DNA of 64,000 nt, taken from the NCBI GenBank assembly GCA_963669455.1, contig OY770026.1:3100001-3164000 (forward strand). The letters are read 5' to 3'. A model generated the notes under the pieces. It saw only the letters and a list, made by a program, of their open reading frames with translations. It had not been told where the DNA came from and did no database searches. Shown piece after piece: positions 26,508 through 36,344 of the stretch (positions within the stretch are counted from its first letter, which is position 1; each line of letters begins with the position of its first letter). The DNA comes from JAWKWH01 sp963669455 (GTDB taxonomy: Bacteria; Pseudomonadota; Alphaproteobacteria; Rhizobiales; Rhizobiaceae). Both the position numbers and the translations under genes were made by a program.

Positions 26508-29500
26508 TTACCCGGCCTCGCGCAGATCCTCGGCCTGCTGCAGGTTCACCGATACCAGTTGGCTAACACCCTGCTCACCCATGGTGACGCCATAAAGCCG
26601 GTTCATCCGCGCCATGGTGATCGGGTTATGCGTGATGATGATAAAACGAGTATCGGTCGCTTCGACCATCTGGTCCATCAGATTGCAGAAACGCTCGACA
26701 TTATGATCGTCGAGCGGTGCGTCCACCTCGTCGAGCACGCAGATTGGCGCCGGGTTGGTCAAAAAGACCGCAAAAATCAGCGCCAAGGCCGTCAGCGCCT
26801 GCTCGCCACCGGACAAAAGGGTCATGGTCTGGGGTTTTTTGCCGGGCGGGCGAGCAAGTATCTCAAGGCCTGCTTCCAGCGGGTCGTCGGATTCGATCAA
26901 TTGCAGCTCAGCGGTACCGCCGCCAAACAGATGCGTAAACAGGCGGCGGAAATGCTCATCGACCACATCGAACGCCTCCAGTAACCGCTCACGGCCTTCT
27001 TTGTTGAGGCTCTGGATCGCCTGACGCAGCTTCTTGATCGCCTCGATCACATCCTCGCGCTCCGTGGTGATCGTTTCCAGGCGTTCACCCAACTCCGCCT
27101 GTTCTTCTTCAGCGCGCAAATTAACCGCGCCCAGCCGCTCACGCTCGACCTTCAACCGTTCCAGCCGGCGCTCGGTGTCGCCGGCATCGGGCAGGTTTGC
27201 ATCCGGCTCGATACCGGCATGCTGCAACACTTTGTGCGGCGGCACGTTGATCGCTTCCCTGATGCGGGCTTCGACGGCCTGCCGGCGTTCGTCTGCCGCA
27301 GTCAAGCGCTCTTCGGCGCGCGCGCGCTCCTCGCGCGATTGCGCTAGAACGATGATTGCATCGGTCGCTGACCTGTCAAGTTCGGCCTGCCGGTTTTCGG
27401 CCTGTTGCAGGCTGTCTGCCGCCTGGTTGCGCAGCGCTTCGGCCTCGGAGAGTTGCGTCATCAGGGCACGCCGCCTGGCGTCGACCTCATCGGGCGCATC
27501 GGCCAGCCGTTCGATTTCGGCAAGGCTGTCGGTGCGGCGCTCATTAAGCGCGGCGATCTGGCTTTCGGCATTGCCGGCCCGGCTGGTCCAGCTTTCACGC
27601 TCGGCGGCGATTGCTTCCAGCCGGCGGCTCCGTATTTCAGCTTCGCGGCTTAACCCTTCGTGGACGGCGCGGGTTTCTGCTGCCGCGGCACGATCCTGCC
27701 GGACCTCAAGCGATGCTTTTTCCAGTCTTGCCTCCAGATCGGCCAGATCGGGTGCGCTCGCCAACGCGGCCTTGGCCTCGTCCAGTTCGCCTGAGGTCTC
27801 ATCTCGGTTTTCGGCAAGGCGCGCCAGCGTCTCTTCCAACGCGGCACGCCTGGTGGCAAGCTGACCGGAGGCGCGTTCGGCGGCCGCAAGCGCTTCATGG
27901 GCTTCACGAACCTTTTGTTGCAACACCCTGCCTTCATTGCGGATATCGCGCTCGGTGGCAATGACCTGTTCAAGCGCCTGTCCGGCTTCGTCATGTTTTG
28001 CCTCGACGGCCTGAAGTGCCTTGGCCGCCTCGACCGCATCGGCATCGAGTTCGGCGAGGCGATTTTTCTGTGCCAGTCTTTGCGCCGCCGCCGTTGGTGC
28101 ATCGGCACTCGCCAGATAGCCGTCCCAGCGCCATAGTGCGCCCTCGCGGCTGACAAGCCTTTGTCCGGGTTTTAACTGTTTGGATATTTCCGCTCCGGCA
28201 CCAGCCTCGACGATGCCGATCTGTGAAAGGCGCCTTGAAAGTTCCGCCGGCGCGGTAACAACCGATGCCAGCGCCGGCACGCCTTCGGGCAATGGCGGAT
28301 CATCGGGCTGCGGTTGCGACCCCGACCAGTGCGCCGGCGCGGCGCCATCGAGAGGCACATCCAGATCCTCGCCAAGGGCCGCCCCCAGGGCCGCCTCGTA
28401 GCCGCGTTTGACCTTGATTTTTTCCAAAACCGCCGGGAACAATCCGCCGGCATCGGCGTTGAGTATTTTTGCCAGCGTGGCGGCTTCGGTTTCGATGCGA
28501 GCCAGTTCCGCCTTGGCATCCTGTACGGCGGCGCGCGCGGCTGCCTCGCGTTCGCGCGCTTCTTCGACACTGGCTTCAGCAGAAAGCGCACGGGCCTGCG
28601 AAGCGGCAAGTTCCTGTTCGAGGGATGCGGCGGTGGCGGCTTTTTCAACCGGGTCCGGCAGTCCGGAAATTTTTTCAGAAATGCCACCCAGTTCCTGTTC
28701 GGCAGCAGCCAATTGTCCGTCGAGCCGGTCCATGCGCTCGCTGAAATCGCGGATACTGCGCTCAATTTGACCGCGCGAGGCGGAGGCTTCGGCGCGTTCG
28801 GCGGTCACTGCGGCAAGCGTCTTTTCGCTGAGATCGAGCGTGGCGGCGGCAGCCTCATAGGCCGCTCTCGTTTCCGTCTCGCGTTCGGCGGACCCGGCTG
28901 CCTGTTGCTGTAAAGACTGCTCTTCGGCCAAAAGGCGCCCGACCGCATCGGCATTATCCGACAGCATGCGGCGCTCGCGGTCAATGTCGGCGTCGAGCTG
29001 GGCCAGGCGTTTTTCCAGCTCGTTTCGCCGGGTTTTCAGCCGCTCGGCCTCCTCGTCGAGCTGTACCCGCGCAATGGTCAGGCGTTGCAGGGCGGCCGCG
29101 GCCTTGGCTTCGGCATCACGCAAGGCTGGCAGGTGATGCGCACCAATGCCCTGTTGTTTGGCGGCTTCGGCCTGTGCGGCAGCTTTTTCAGCAACCAGTG
29201 ATGTCGCCGCCGTCAGTGCGCTTTGCGCCTCGGCTTCCTGCGTTTTGGCCTCGGTCCAGCGCATATGCAGCAGGATGGCTTCGGATTTGCGGATTTCGGC
29301 TGATACATTCTTAAACCGGGTCGCCTGTCTCGCCTGCCGTTTCAGACTATCGATCTGGCTTTGCAGTTCAACGACCACATCGTCGAGCCGCTCCAGGTTC
29401 TGCTCGGCCGCGCGCAGGCGCAATTCGGCTTCGTGCCGGCGCGAATGCAGTCCGGAAATGCCTGCCGCCTCTTCCAGGAGCGCGCGGCGGGCCTGCGGCT

Positions 29501-29966
29501 TGGCCTGGATCAGTTCACCGATACGGCCCTGGCCGACCATTGACGGTGAGCGGGCGCCGGTGGACTGATCGGCAAACAATAATTGCACATCCTTGGCGCG
29601 CGCATCCTTGCCGTTGATGCGGTAGACGGAGCCTGCTTCGCGTTCGATCCGGCGCGACACCTGCAATTCGTCGGCATCGTTGAAGGCCGCCGGTGCCGTG
29701 CGGCTGGCATTTTCCAAAAACAGCGTCACTTCTGCGGTGTTGCGCGACGGGCGGGTGGCCGAGCCGGAAAAAATCACATCGTCCATGCCGGAAGCGCGCA
29801 TGTTCTTATAGGAGTTTTCCCCCATGACCCAGCGCAGCGCTTCGACGAGATTGGACTTGCCGCAGCCATTGGGGCCGACCACACCGGTGAGCCCGCCTTC
29901 GATGACAAAATCGGATGGTTCGACGAAGGATTTAAAGCCGAGCAGGCGAAGCCTTGAAAACCGCAT
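26508..29966 (-). CDS. smc: Chromosome segregation protein SMC
   Basis: ATPase of the SMC-ScpAB condensin that organises and segregates the chromosome. The 1152 residues show Walker A GPNGCGKSN (about 32-40), two long coiled-coil arms rich in Glu, Arg and Ala, a hinge around 500-650, the ABC signature LLSGGEQALTALALIFA and Walker B CVLDEVDAPLDDHN near the C-terminus. It starts MRFSRLRLLGFKSFVEP, the typical SMC N-terminus. The order dsbA-like then smc then ppdK is common in Hyphomicrobiales. The opposite-strand frames over the coiled coil are compositional shadows. Confidence 0.97.
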   Translation of the reverse strand: MRFSRLRLLGFKSFVEPSDFVIEGGLTGVVGPNGCGKSNLVEALRWVMGENSYKNMRASGMDDVIFSGSATRPSRNTAEVTLFLENASRTAPAAFNDADELQVSRRIEREAGSVYRINGKDARAKDVQLLFADQSTGARSPSMVGQGRIGELIQAKPQARRALLEEAAGISGLHSRRHEAELRLRAAEQNLERLDDVVVELQSQIDSLKRQARQATRFKNVSAEIRKSEAILLHMRWTEAKTQEAEAQSALTAATSLVAEKAAAQAEAAKQQGIGAHHLPALRDAEAKAAAALQRLTIARVQLDEEAERLKTRRNELEKRLAQLDADIDRERRMLSDNADAVGRLLAEEQSLQQQAAGSAERETETRAAYEAAAATLDLSEKTLAAVTAERAEASASRGQIERSIRDFSERMDRLDGQLAAAEQELGGISEKISGLPDPVEKAATAASLEQELAASQARALSAEASVEEAREREAAARAAVQDAKAELARIETEAATLAKILNADAGGLFPAVLEKIKVKRGYEAALGAALGEDLDVPLDGAAPAHWSGSQPQPDDPPLPEGVPALASVVTAPAELSRRLSQIGIVEAGAGAEISKQLKPGQRLVSREGALWRWDGYLASADAPTAAAQRLAQKNRLAELDADAVEAAKALQAVEAKHDEAGQALEQVIATERDIRNEGRVLQQKVREAHEALAAAERASGQLATRRAALEETLARLAENRDETSGELDEAKAALASAPDLADLEARLEKASLEVRQDRAAAAETRAVHEGLSREAEIRSRRLEAIAAERESWTSRAGNAESQIAALNERRTDSLAEIERLADAPDEVDARRRALMTQLSEAEALRNQAADSLQQAENRQAELDRSATDAIIVLAQSREERARAEERLTAADERRQAVEARIREAINVPPHKVLQHAGIEPDANLPDAGDTERRLERLKVERERLGAVNLRAEEEQAELGERLETITTEREDVIEAIKKLRQAIQSLNKEGRERLLEAFDVVDEHFRRLFTHLFGGGTAELQLIESDDPLEAGLEILARPPGKKPQTMTLLSGGEQALTALALIFAVFLTNPAPICVLDEVDAPLDDHNVERFCNLMDQMVEATDTRFIIITHNPITMARMNRLYGVTMGEQGVSQLVSVNLQQAEDLREAG

Positions 29967-30027
29967 GGATCAACGCCCCGCCAAATTGTGGACAGCCCAA
30001 AACGGACCGCCATTTGCCGGCAGGCGA

Positions 30028-30720
30028 TTACATGCTGTCAATAATGGCCGACATTTCGCCAACCGACAGGGCTCCTGCATATTTCTTGCCATTGATGAAA
30101 AAGGTTGGTGTGGAATCCACACCGAATTCATTGGCGCCGCGATTTTTTACAGCTCTCACATCATCCAGAAGTTTCTGATCCGTCAAGCATGCCTCGAAGG
30201 ACTCCTGTGAAAAACCGGCCAATCTGGCAATTTTGAGCAATGCAGCCTTGCCATCGGACGCGCGCGACCAAGCATCTTGCTGTTTGAACAGCACATCGAC
30301 CATGGCAAAATAATTGTCGCCTGAACAACGTGCCAGCATGAAACCGGCCTCTGCCCTGGGGTCAAAACCAAACTCCCTGAACAACAGGCGGGCCTTGCCG
30401 GTATCGATGTATTTTTCCTTGATGGCCGGCCATGTGTTGTTGTGGAAATTGGCGCAATGGGGACAGGTCATCGACGCATATTCGATAATTGTTACCGGCG
30501 CATCGGCGTTGCCGACCGATTTTTCTTCCATCGGATTGTCGGCCAGCAGTTTGGCCATATCGACCGATCCGCGATCGCTTGGAGCAGCAACTTTCGGCTC
30601 GTCGGGTTTTGCCGGCGTTGTGGTCTTCTTCTCCTCGTCACCACAGGCGACAAGAAAGCCGGCAGCCGGCAGCAAAGCCATGGCTGCAACAAGATTGCGG
30701 CGGGGTATCAAAACGGACAT
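30028..30720 (-). CDS. DsbA-family thioredoxin-fold lipoprotein
   Basis: A periplasmic thiol-disulfide oxidoreductase of 230 residues. The N-terminus MSVLIPRRNLVAAMALLPAA leads to the lipobox LVAC, so it is probably membrane-anchored by lipid. The active site is MTCPHCANFH (CPHC) around residue 80. FGVDSTPTFFINGKKYAGA supplies the cis-proline loop. This matches the DsbA/BdbD-like group found next to smc in many alphaproteobacteria. The ATG at 30720 is preceded by AGGTGA; a GTG at 30729 is an alternative. Confidence 0.9.
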   Translation of the reverse strand: MSVLIPRRNLVAAMALLPAAGFLVACGDEEKKTTTPAKPDEPKVAAPSDRGSVDMAKLLADNPMEEKSVGNADAPVTIIEYASMTCPHCANFHNNTWPAIKEKYIDTGKARLLFREFGFDPRAEAGFMLARCSGDNYFAMVDVLFKQQDAWSRASDGKAALLKIARLAGFSQESFEACLTDQKLLDDVRAVKNRGANEFGVDSTPTFFINGKKYAGALSVGEMSAIIDSM

Positions 30721-30874
30721 GCGAATCACCTGTTAGTCTGTTGGATTTGTACTGATCTGACGAAGAATTGCGAGCTTCATGTTGAAATATGGCAAGTTTT
30801 CAGGCGCAACAATGGTCGAAATGCCGCAGCCGATAAATTGGCGGTGAACGCATGGGTTTTTCGTATTTGGCTAT

Positions 30875-31369
30875 TTATTTGCGCGACGCAGCAACATTTT
30901 TGCCAAGGCGTTCGAGCGCATCGCGCAAGCCGTCATCGCTTACATCAACAAGTTTATCGGCGATGGCCTGCTCCTCCTTGGCGCTCAGCGTCCTTTTCGC
31001 GCTGACGGGCGGCGGCTGCGGGGAGATGGTTTTCTGCACGATTTTCACCCGGCCAATCGCCGCATAACCGAGAAAGGCGTTAATGCGGGCGATGATCTCG
31101 GAGGTTTCGTGCTGGATATGCAGCGCCGCCATGGCTTCGCAGGCGATCACCAGGGTCGCCGGCTCAAATGCATCATCGTTGCTTGCCTGCCGGTTCCACT
31201 TGATCTGCTCGGGCCGGGAATGCCGGGCCAGCCTTGCGCCGACAATCTCATCCCAGCTTTGCAACAGGCTGGTGGTGATGCCGGCCCGCTTTGCCAGCAC
31301 CGGGTCGACGATGCGGGAAACCAGTTCGTTTAACGGAACGGGATTGTGATATCGTGGTTTTGCTGCCAT
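30875..31369 (-). CDS. DciA-family (DUF721) protein
   Basis: A 164-residue protein of the DUF721 group, whose members include DciA, the ancestral loader of the replicative helicase DnaB. The typical N-terminal domain reads LAKRAGITTSLLQSWDEIVG, then ATLVIACEAMAALHIQHET and IIARINAFLGYAAIGRVKI. A charged tail ends in LERLGKNVAASRK. The frame continues upstream to 31471, but MAAKPRYHN at 31369 gives the family's start and avoids reaching into mutY. Divergent from mutY with about 40 bases between. Confidence 0.85.
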   Translation of the reverse strand: MAAKPRYHNPVPLNELVSRIVDPVLAKRAGITTSLLQSWDEIVGARLARHSRPEQIKWNRQASNDDAFEPATLVIACEAMAALHIQHETSEIIARINAFLGYAAIGRVKIVQKTISPQPPPVSAKRTLSAKEEQAIADKLVDVSDDGLRDALERLGKNVAASRK

Positions 31370-31408
31370 TTGTGTTCCTGACAATTCGTATAGACACCTT
31401 ATCGCGCC

Positions 31409-32512
31409 ATGGATGAACCACAAATGCAAAATCTGGCGCGCATGCTTTTGGACTGGTACGACCGGCATCATCGCGATCTACCCTGGCGCGTTGCGCCACC
31501 CGTCACAAAAAGCGGCACGCGGCCTCACCCCTACCCGGTCTGGCTTTCGGAAATCATGCTGCAACAGACGCTCGTCGAAGCGGTAAAGCCCTATTTCGCG
31601 AAATTTCTCGATCGCTGGCCAACTGTCGAAGCCCTGGCGGCGGCGGATCAGGATGATGTGATGAAAGCCTGGGCCGGGCTTGGATATTATTCCAGGGCGC
31701 GAAACTTAAAAAAATGCGCCGGGATCGTCGCCAATGACCTTGGCGGTATGTTTCCCGGCAATGCGGCGGCATTGAAAAAACTGCCCGGCATCGGGGACTA
31801 TACCGCTTCGGCAATCGCGGCGATTGCCTTTGGCGAGGCGGTTGCGGTTGTCGATGGCAATGTCGAGCGGGTGGTGTCCCGGCTAAACGCAAATGATACG
31901 CCGCTGCCGGCAATCAAGCAGGCGATCAAGGGCTACGTTGGCTCGATCCTGCCAGAGGAGAGGCCAGGCGATTTTGCCCAGGCAATGATGGATCTGGGTG
32001 CGACAATCTGCACACCGCGCAAACCTTCATGCTTCATCTGCCCGCTCAGAGAGGGTTGCAAGGCGATTGCCACCGGCGACCCGGAGCGTTTTCCGGTCAA
32101 AGCGCCCAAAAAGGCAAAGCCGCTCAGGCGCGGGGCAGCCTTCGTGGCGGTGCGCGGCGATGGCGCGGTGCTGTTGCGCAAACGCGCTGAAAGCGGTCTG
32201 CTCGGCGGCATGAGCGAAGTGCCGACCACCGGCTGGACGGTCCGCAAGGACGGTGACACCGGCGTTTCATCCGCACCCGTTGCGGCAGACTGGCAAAACA
32301 TGGGCGCGATCCACCATGTCTTTACGCATTTCGAGCTTGATCTGACGGTTTATCTGGCAAACATGGGATCGGACCCGAAGCCGTTGGAAGGCTGGTGGTC
32401 GCCACCAGAAGCGCTTGCCGGCGAAGCCTTGCCGACAGTGATGAAGAAGGTCATCGAGGCAGCCCTGCCGGGCGCAACAAAACCCCGGCTGCCTGGCAAA
32501 GAAAGTGCATGA
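31409..32512 (+). CDS. mutY: A/G-specific adenine DNA glycosylase MutY
   Basis: Removes adenine mispaired with 8-oxoguanine. The 367 residues show the catalytic Glu in SEIMLQQT, the helix-hairpin-helix LPGIGDYTASAIAAIAFG, the catalytic Asp in VVDGNVERVVSRL, and the iron-sulfur ligands C-x6-C-x2-C-x5-C in CTPRKPSCFICPLREGC. A C-terminal NUDIX-like domain (LLRKRAESGLLGGMSEVP, HVFTHFELDL) recognises 8-oxoG. The next gene starts two bases after the stop. Confidence 0.96.
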   Translation: MDEPQMQNLARMLLDWYDRHHRDLPWRVAPPVTKSGTRPHPYPVWLSEIMLQQTLVEAVKPYFAKFLDRWPTVEALAAADQDDVMKAWAGLGYYSRARNLKKCAGIVANDLGGMFPGNAAALKKLPGIGDYTASAIAAIAFGEAVAVVDGNVERVVSRLNANDTPLPAIKQAIKGYVGSILPEERPGDFAQAMMDLGATICTPRKPSCFICPLREGCKAIATGDPERFPVKAPKKAKPLRRGAAFVAVRGDGAVLLRKRAESGLLGGMSEVPTTGWTVRKDGDTGVSSAPVAADWQNMGAIHHVFTHFELDLTVYLANMGSDPKPLEGWWSPPEALAGEALPTVMKKVIEAALPGATKPRLPGKESA

Positions 32513-32513
32513 G

Positions 32514-33128
32514 ATGAGCGAAATCCACCATATCGTCTTCGATATCGGCCGCGTGTTGTTGCATTACGACCCGAATATTCCCTACCGGCGGTTGATCCCT
32601 GACGAAGCATCAAGGCGCTGGTTCTTTGATCATGTCTGCACTGGCGAATGGAATATCGAGCAGGACCGCGGGCGCAGTTGGCAGGAGGCCGAAACGGTCT
32701 TGATCGCCATGCACCCCGACCATGCCGGCAATATCAGAAATTTCAGACGCCACTGGCACGAGATGGTGCCGCATGCGATTGACGGAAGTGTCGCGTTGAT
32801 GGATGGCCTGATCGATGCCGGGCACGATGTGACCATGTTAACAAATTTTGCCAGCGACACATTTGAGGAAGCCAGACAACGGTTTGGGTTTCTGCAAAGG
32901 CCGCGCGGCGTCACGGTTTCAGCCGAGGTGAGGCTCATAAAGCCGGACCGGGCAATCTTTGATCATCACGCAAAGGCTTATCAGCTTGAACCGGCGGCGA
33001 CGCTGTTTATCGATGACAGCCAGAAAAACGTTGACGGCGCGATTGCCGCGGGCTGGCAGGCGGTCTTGTTCACCGATGCAGAAACGCTAAAGGCGGATCT
33101 TATGGAACGAGGTGTAGAACCAATCTGA
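32514..33128 (+). CDS. HAD-family hydrolase
   Basis: A 204-residue haloacid-dehalogenase-superfamily protein. Motif I is VFDIGRVLLHYD, with Gly where many phosphatases have a second Asp, as in YihX-like sugar phosphatases and dehalogenases. Motif II is MLTNFAS, the Lys is in LIKPDRAIFDHH, and motif IV is LFIDDSQKNVDGA. A sugar-phosphate phosphatase is the most likely role, but the substrate is unknown. The ATG at 32514 is preferred over a GTG at 32505 that overlaps the mutY stop. Convergent with ccrM. Confidence 0.85.
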   Translation: MSEIHHIVFDIGRVLLHYDPNIPYRRLIPDEASRRWFFDHVCTGEWNIEQDRGRSWQEAETVLIAMHPDHAGNIRNFRRHWHEMVPHAIDGSVALMDGLIDAGHDVTMLTNFASDTFEEARQRFGFLQRPRGVTVSAEVRLIKPDRAIFDHHAKAYQLEPAATLFIDDSQKNVDGAIAAGWQAVLFTDAETLKADLMERGVEPI

Positions 33129-33131
33129 AAA

Positions 33132-34265
33132 TCAGGCTCCCGCGGCGGCCATGCGGGTCCGGGCGACCTTTCGCAGATCGTCGATCGGTTTCAGCGTCTC
33201 ACCATCGTGATAGTGCCAAAAGGTCCAGCCATTGCAGGCATCCAGCGACTGCACCTTGGCGCCGAGGCGGTGAATGGAGCCGGCATCCGGCCCCATCGCC
33301 AGCGTTCCATCGGCCCTGACATTGGCGGTCCAGCGTTTTTTCGAATCGGTGAGTTTTGTGCCGGGCTTGATCAAGCCTCCGTCGATCAGGCTGACAAAGG
33401 GCACGCGCGGTTCCGCCCGCTTGCCGGTCAACACCGCCAGATCGGCGTCATCAAGGGGCTTGGTTGCCTCGATACGGGCGGTGGCGGCGTCAATATAGCC
33501 CTGCTCGCGCTCCAGACCGACAAAATTCCGGCCAAGCTTTTTGGCCACCGCGCCGGTGGTGCCGGAACCGAAAAACGGGTCCAATATGACATCGCCCGGC
33601 TTTGATGATGCCAGCAATACCCTGGCCAGCAGAGCTTCCGGCTTCTGGGTCGGGTGTATTTTCGTGCCGCTCTCATCCTTCAGCCGCTCGGCGCCCGTGC
33701 ATATCGGAAACAGCCAGTCCGTGCGCATTTGCACATCATCATTGGCCGCCTTCATCGCTTCATAGTTGAAGGTATATCCCTTAGCCTTCTGATCGGGTGT
33801 GGCCCAGATCATCGTCTCATGGGCGTTTTGGAACCGCCGGCCGCGAAAATTGGGCATGGGGTTCGTCTTTCGCCACACCACATCATTTAAAATCCAATAG
33901 CCGATATCCTGCATCACCGAGCCGACGCGGAAAATATTGTGATACGAGCCGATGACCCAGATCGTGCCCGACGGTTTTAACACCCGCCTGGCGGCCAGCA
34001 TCCATGCGCGGGTAAACGCGTCATAGGCCTGAAAACTGTCGAACTGATCCCAGGCATCATCGACCGCATCGACCTTGGACTGGTCCGGGCGATGCAGATC
34101 GCCATCAAGCTGGAGATTGTAAGGCGGGTCGGCGAAAATCACGTCGACGGAATTCTCCGGAAGGCGGTCAAGGGCTGCAACACAGTCACCCTTGAGTATG
34201 GTGTTAAGCCACTGATCGGAAGCTGCATGAAGGGGAAGGTCGTCGAGACGCCGGACTGCTGACAT
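33132..34265 (-). CDS. ccrM: Cell-cycle-regulated DNA adenine methyltransferase CcrM (GANTC)
   Basis: Methylates adenine in GANTC; in Caulobacter and rhizobia its timed synthesis drives cell-cycle transcription. The 377-residue beta-class enzyme has catalytic DPPYNLQLDGD near residue 44 and the SAM site DPFFGSGTTGAVAKKLGR. Its C-terminal extension (CNGWTFWHYHDGETLKPIDD) is specific to CcrM. The ATG at 34265 (MSAVRRLDDLP) gives the family's length; an upstream ATG at 34292 adds nine residues unlike the family. No restriction enzyme gene is adjacent, as expected for an orphan methylase. Confidence 0.96.
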   Translation of the reverse strand: MSAVRRLDDLPLHAASDQWLNTILKGDCVAALDRLPENSVDVIFADPPYNLQLDGDLHRPDQSKVDAVDDAWDQFDSFQAYDAFTRAWMLAARRVLKPSGTIWVIGSYHNIFRVGSVMQDIGYWILNDVVWRKTNPMPNFRGRRFQNAHETMIWATPDQKAKGYTFNYEAMKAANDDVQMRTDWLFPICTGAERLKDESGTKIHPTQKPEALLARVLLASSKPGDVILDPFFGSGTTGAVAKKLGRNFVGLEREQGYIDAATARIEATKPLDDADLAVLTGKRAEPRVPFVSLIDGGLIKPGTKLTDSKKRWTANVRADGTLAMGPDAGSIHRLGAKVQSLDACNGWTFWHYHDGETLKPIDDLRKVARTRMAAAGA

Positions 34266-34535
34266 GAAAATACCCGTACTGAACGCAAACACAAACTCGG
34301 TGCCTATGGTTACCGCACATGGTAAATTTTGATTTAAGTCGCCGCGCCGACCCTGATCAAATATCTAAATCACATCTGTCATTCAAAAATCCCAACAATA
34401 CATCCATGCCTTGAATGTCAATATTCACCTCACAACAAAACCGCCCGTAATCACTTGTTTTTATTGATTTTTCGCTTTAGGATACCGGTTGAAACCTAAA
34501 TCTAATTTTGCATCATAATACGATGAATTCATGGT
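34266..34535. promoter_or_regulatory. Divergent AT-rich region between ccrM and a LysR gene
   Basis: About 270 bases, markedly AT-rich. It holds a perfect inverted repeat TTACC-N6-GGTAA at 34310-34325, about 45 bases upstream of the ccrM start. On the minus strand the sequence reads TTTACCATG there, one base off the CtrA half-site TTAACCAT; this is suggestive only. I saw no full TTAA-N7-TTAA CtrA box and no GANTC site close to the start. No gene is supported here. Confidence 0.4.
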
Positions 34536-35447
34536 ATGAATTTAAGAAATCTGGACCTCAATCTGCTGCTGATTTTTGAAGCTATCTACAGCGAACGCTC
34601 GATCACAAAGGCGGCTGAAAAACTGGCGCTGAGCCAACCGGCCGTTTCCAACGCGCTGAACCGGTTGCGGACACACCTAAACGACCCGCTTTTTGAACGC
34701 GCCGGCAAGGGCATTACTCCGACCCAGGAGGCGAAACGGCTGGCGCCAGTTGTCGTCGACGCACTGAAAGCGATCGACAAATCACTGGAAAACAGCGAAA
34801 CATTCGACCCGGAAGAATCCGTTTTTGACTTCAAAATTGCCATGTCAGATGCGGTCGAGATCCCCGTCATGCATCCGTTGATACGGCAGACCGCTCAAAA
34901 GTGGGCTGGAATTTCCTACACATTGTCGCCAATCGATGCGGACAAATTGCACCAGCAGATCAAGACAAAAGAAGTGCATTTGGCGATATTCGTAACGCCG
35001 ATAAATGACGATGTGATCCGCTCAAGTCATCTGTTTTCGACAGATGTCTGCCTGATCGCGAGGGCAGATCACCCGCAGCTTGGCCATAAGGAGGAGATCA
35101 CCCGGGATGATTTTTACAATTCTGACTGGATTTTGATTGGAAAGTCGATGCGACGGGCTTCCAACTTTCACCGGGAAGCCAAGGCTATGGGGCGCTCAAG
35201 ACGGATTGTCTGTGAGGCATCGCGCATGATGTCACTGCCCTATGCGGTGGCAAAAAGCGATCTGGTCGCGGCGGTATCGCGTCAGATGGCCGAGGCATTT
35301 GCCGACAGCCTGAAGCTCAAGGTCTTTGACGTTCCATTTTCCGCCCCCCAGGAAACCTGGTACATGATCTGGCATAGTGATTTTGCCGATGACCCGGCCC
35401 ATGTGTGGCTCAGGGAGGCGCTGCGTGCTGCGGTTGCCGAGAATTGA
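34536..35447 (+). CDS. LysR-family transcriptional regulator
   Basis: A 303-residue regulator. The N-terminal winged helix-turn-helix reads LNLLLIFEAIYSERSITKAA and EKLALSQPAVSNALNRLRTH, then FERAGKGITPT. The effector-binding part follows from about residue 90 (FKIAMSDAVEIPVMHPLI). The NodD/SyrM-like opening MNLRNLDLNLL places it near the NodD-like branch, whose ligands vary widely. It is transcribed away from ccrM, so its target is not obvious from context. Confidence 0.88.
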   Translation: MNLRNLDLNLLLIFEAIYSERSITKAAEKLALSQPAVSNALNRLRTHLNDPLFERAGKGITPTQEAKRLAPVVVDALKAIDKSLENSETFDPEESVFDFKIAMSDAVEIPVMHPLIRQTAQKWAGISYTLSPIDADKLHQQIKTKEVHLAIFVTPINDDVIRSSHLFSTDVCLIARADHPQLGHKEEITRDDFYNSDWILIGKSMRRASNFHREAKAMGRSRRIVCEASRMMSLPYAVAKSDLVAAVSRQMAEAFADSLKLKVFDVPFSAPQETWYMIWHSDFADDPAHVWLREALRAAVAEN

Positions 35448-35650
35448 CCCCCACTGCTGATATCCGAGCAAATTCGTTCATACCCTTGGTGATCCTGTTT
35501 ATGAAAACGTGACCTCGGAAGTGTTTTTGCCAGCGGTGTTCAAACGCACTTAATTCAACCGGATACTTGTCGTTGCCCACTGAAACCGACTATAGGCCAT
35601 GGCCTTCAGCTGGTTTTGCCGGCGTCCACACATTTGCCCAGGAGACCGCA

Positions 35651-36334
35651 ATGCCCGCACCTGACCTTGTTATCTTTGATTGCGATGGGGTGCTGGTCGA
35701 TTCAGAAATCGTCGCCGCCAGGGTCGAGGCTGAAATGCTCACCAAAGCAGGATTTCCGATTTCGGCTGAAGAAGTAGCGCAGCGATTTGCCGGGCTGACA
35801 TTTCGCGACATTTTGATGCTGGTTGAAAAGGAGGCCAATATTCCGTTTCAGGTGTCACTCCTTGATGAGAACAGGCGGGTTCTCGACGATATCCTCGCCC
35901 GCGAGGTGGCCGAGATCGAGGGGGCTGCAAAAATTGCCGCCTCGGTGCCGAAGCGATGCATCTGCTCCAATTCGCATATGCCGCGGCTGGAAGCGATGCT
36001 GGCGAGAACCGGCATAGCCGCCTTGTTCGACGGGCTGGTGTTTTCCGCCTCCGACATCGTCTCCGGCAAACCGAAGCCCGCGCCCGATGTTTTTCTTCAC
36101 GCAGCCAACACGCTTGGGGCCAACCCGGCCAATACGTTCGTTGTCGAAGATTCCGTCCACGGCATCGCCGGTGCGGTGGCTGCGGGCATGCGGGTCATCG
36201 GATTTACCGGCGGCTCACACTCTTTTCCTGGCCACGCGGACCAATTGACCGAAGCCGGTGCTGAAACCGTGATCAGTCGCTGGAGCGGATTTTTACCAGT
36301 TTTACTTGCGCTCACCGAGTGGCAAGATGCGTAA
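35651..36334 (+). CDS. HAD-family phosphatase (beta-phosphoglucomutase/phosphoglycolate-like)
   Basis: A 227-residue HAD subfamily IA enzyme with motif I FDCDGVLVDSE, motif II CSNSHMPRLEAM, Lys in SGKPKPAPDVF and motif IV VVEDSVHGIAGAVAAGM. The signature fits hexitol-, glycolate- or hexose-phosphate phosphatases or phosphomutases. The ATG at 35651 follows CAGGAGA six bases upstream and gives MPAPDLVIFDCDG; the frame is open 28 codons further upstream without a good start. Convergent with the next gene. Confidence 0.88.
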   Translation: MPAPDLVIFDCDGVLVDSEIVAARVEAEMLTKAGFPISAEEVAQRFAGLTFRDILMLVEKEANIPFQVSLLDENRRVLDDILAREVAEIEGAAKIAASVPKRCICSNSHMPRLEAMLARTGIAALFDGLVFSASDIVSGKPKPAPDVFLHAANTLGANPANTFVVEDSVHGIAGAVAAGMRVIGFTGGSHSFPGHADQLTEAGAETVISRWSGFLPVLLALTEWQDA

Positions 36335-36344
36335 GCAATAGTCC

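Noticed and set aside
27034..27864. A 276-residue Ser/Arg-rich frame opposite smc
   Set aside because: Complement of the coiled-coil region of SMC, no independent gene evidence.
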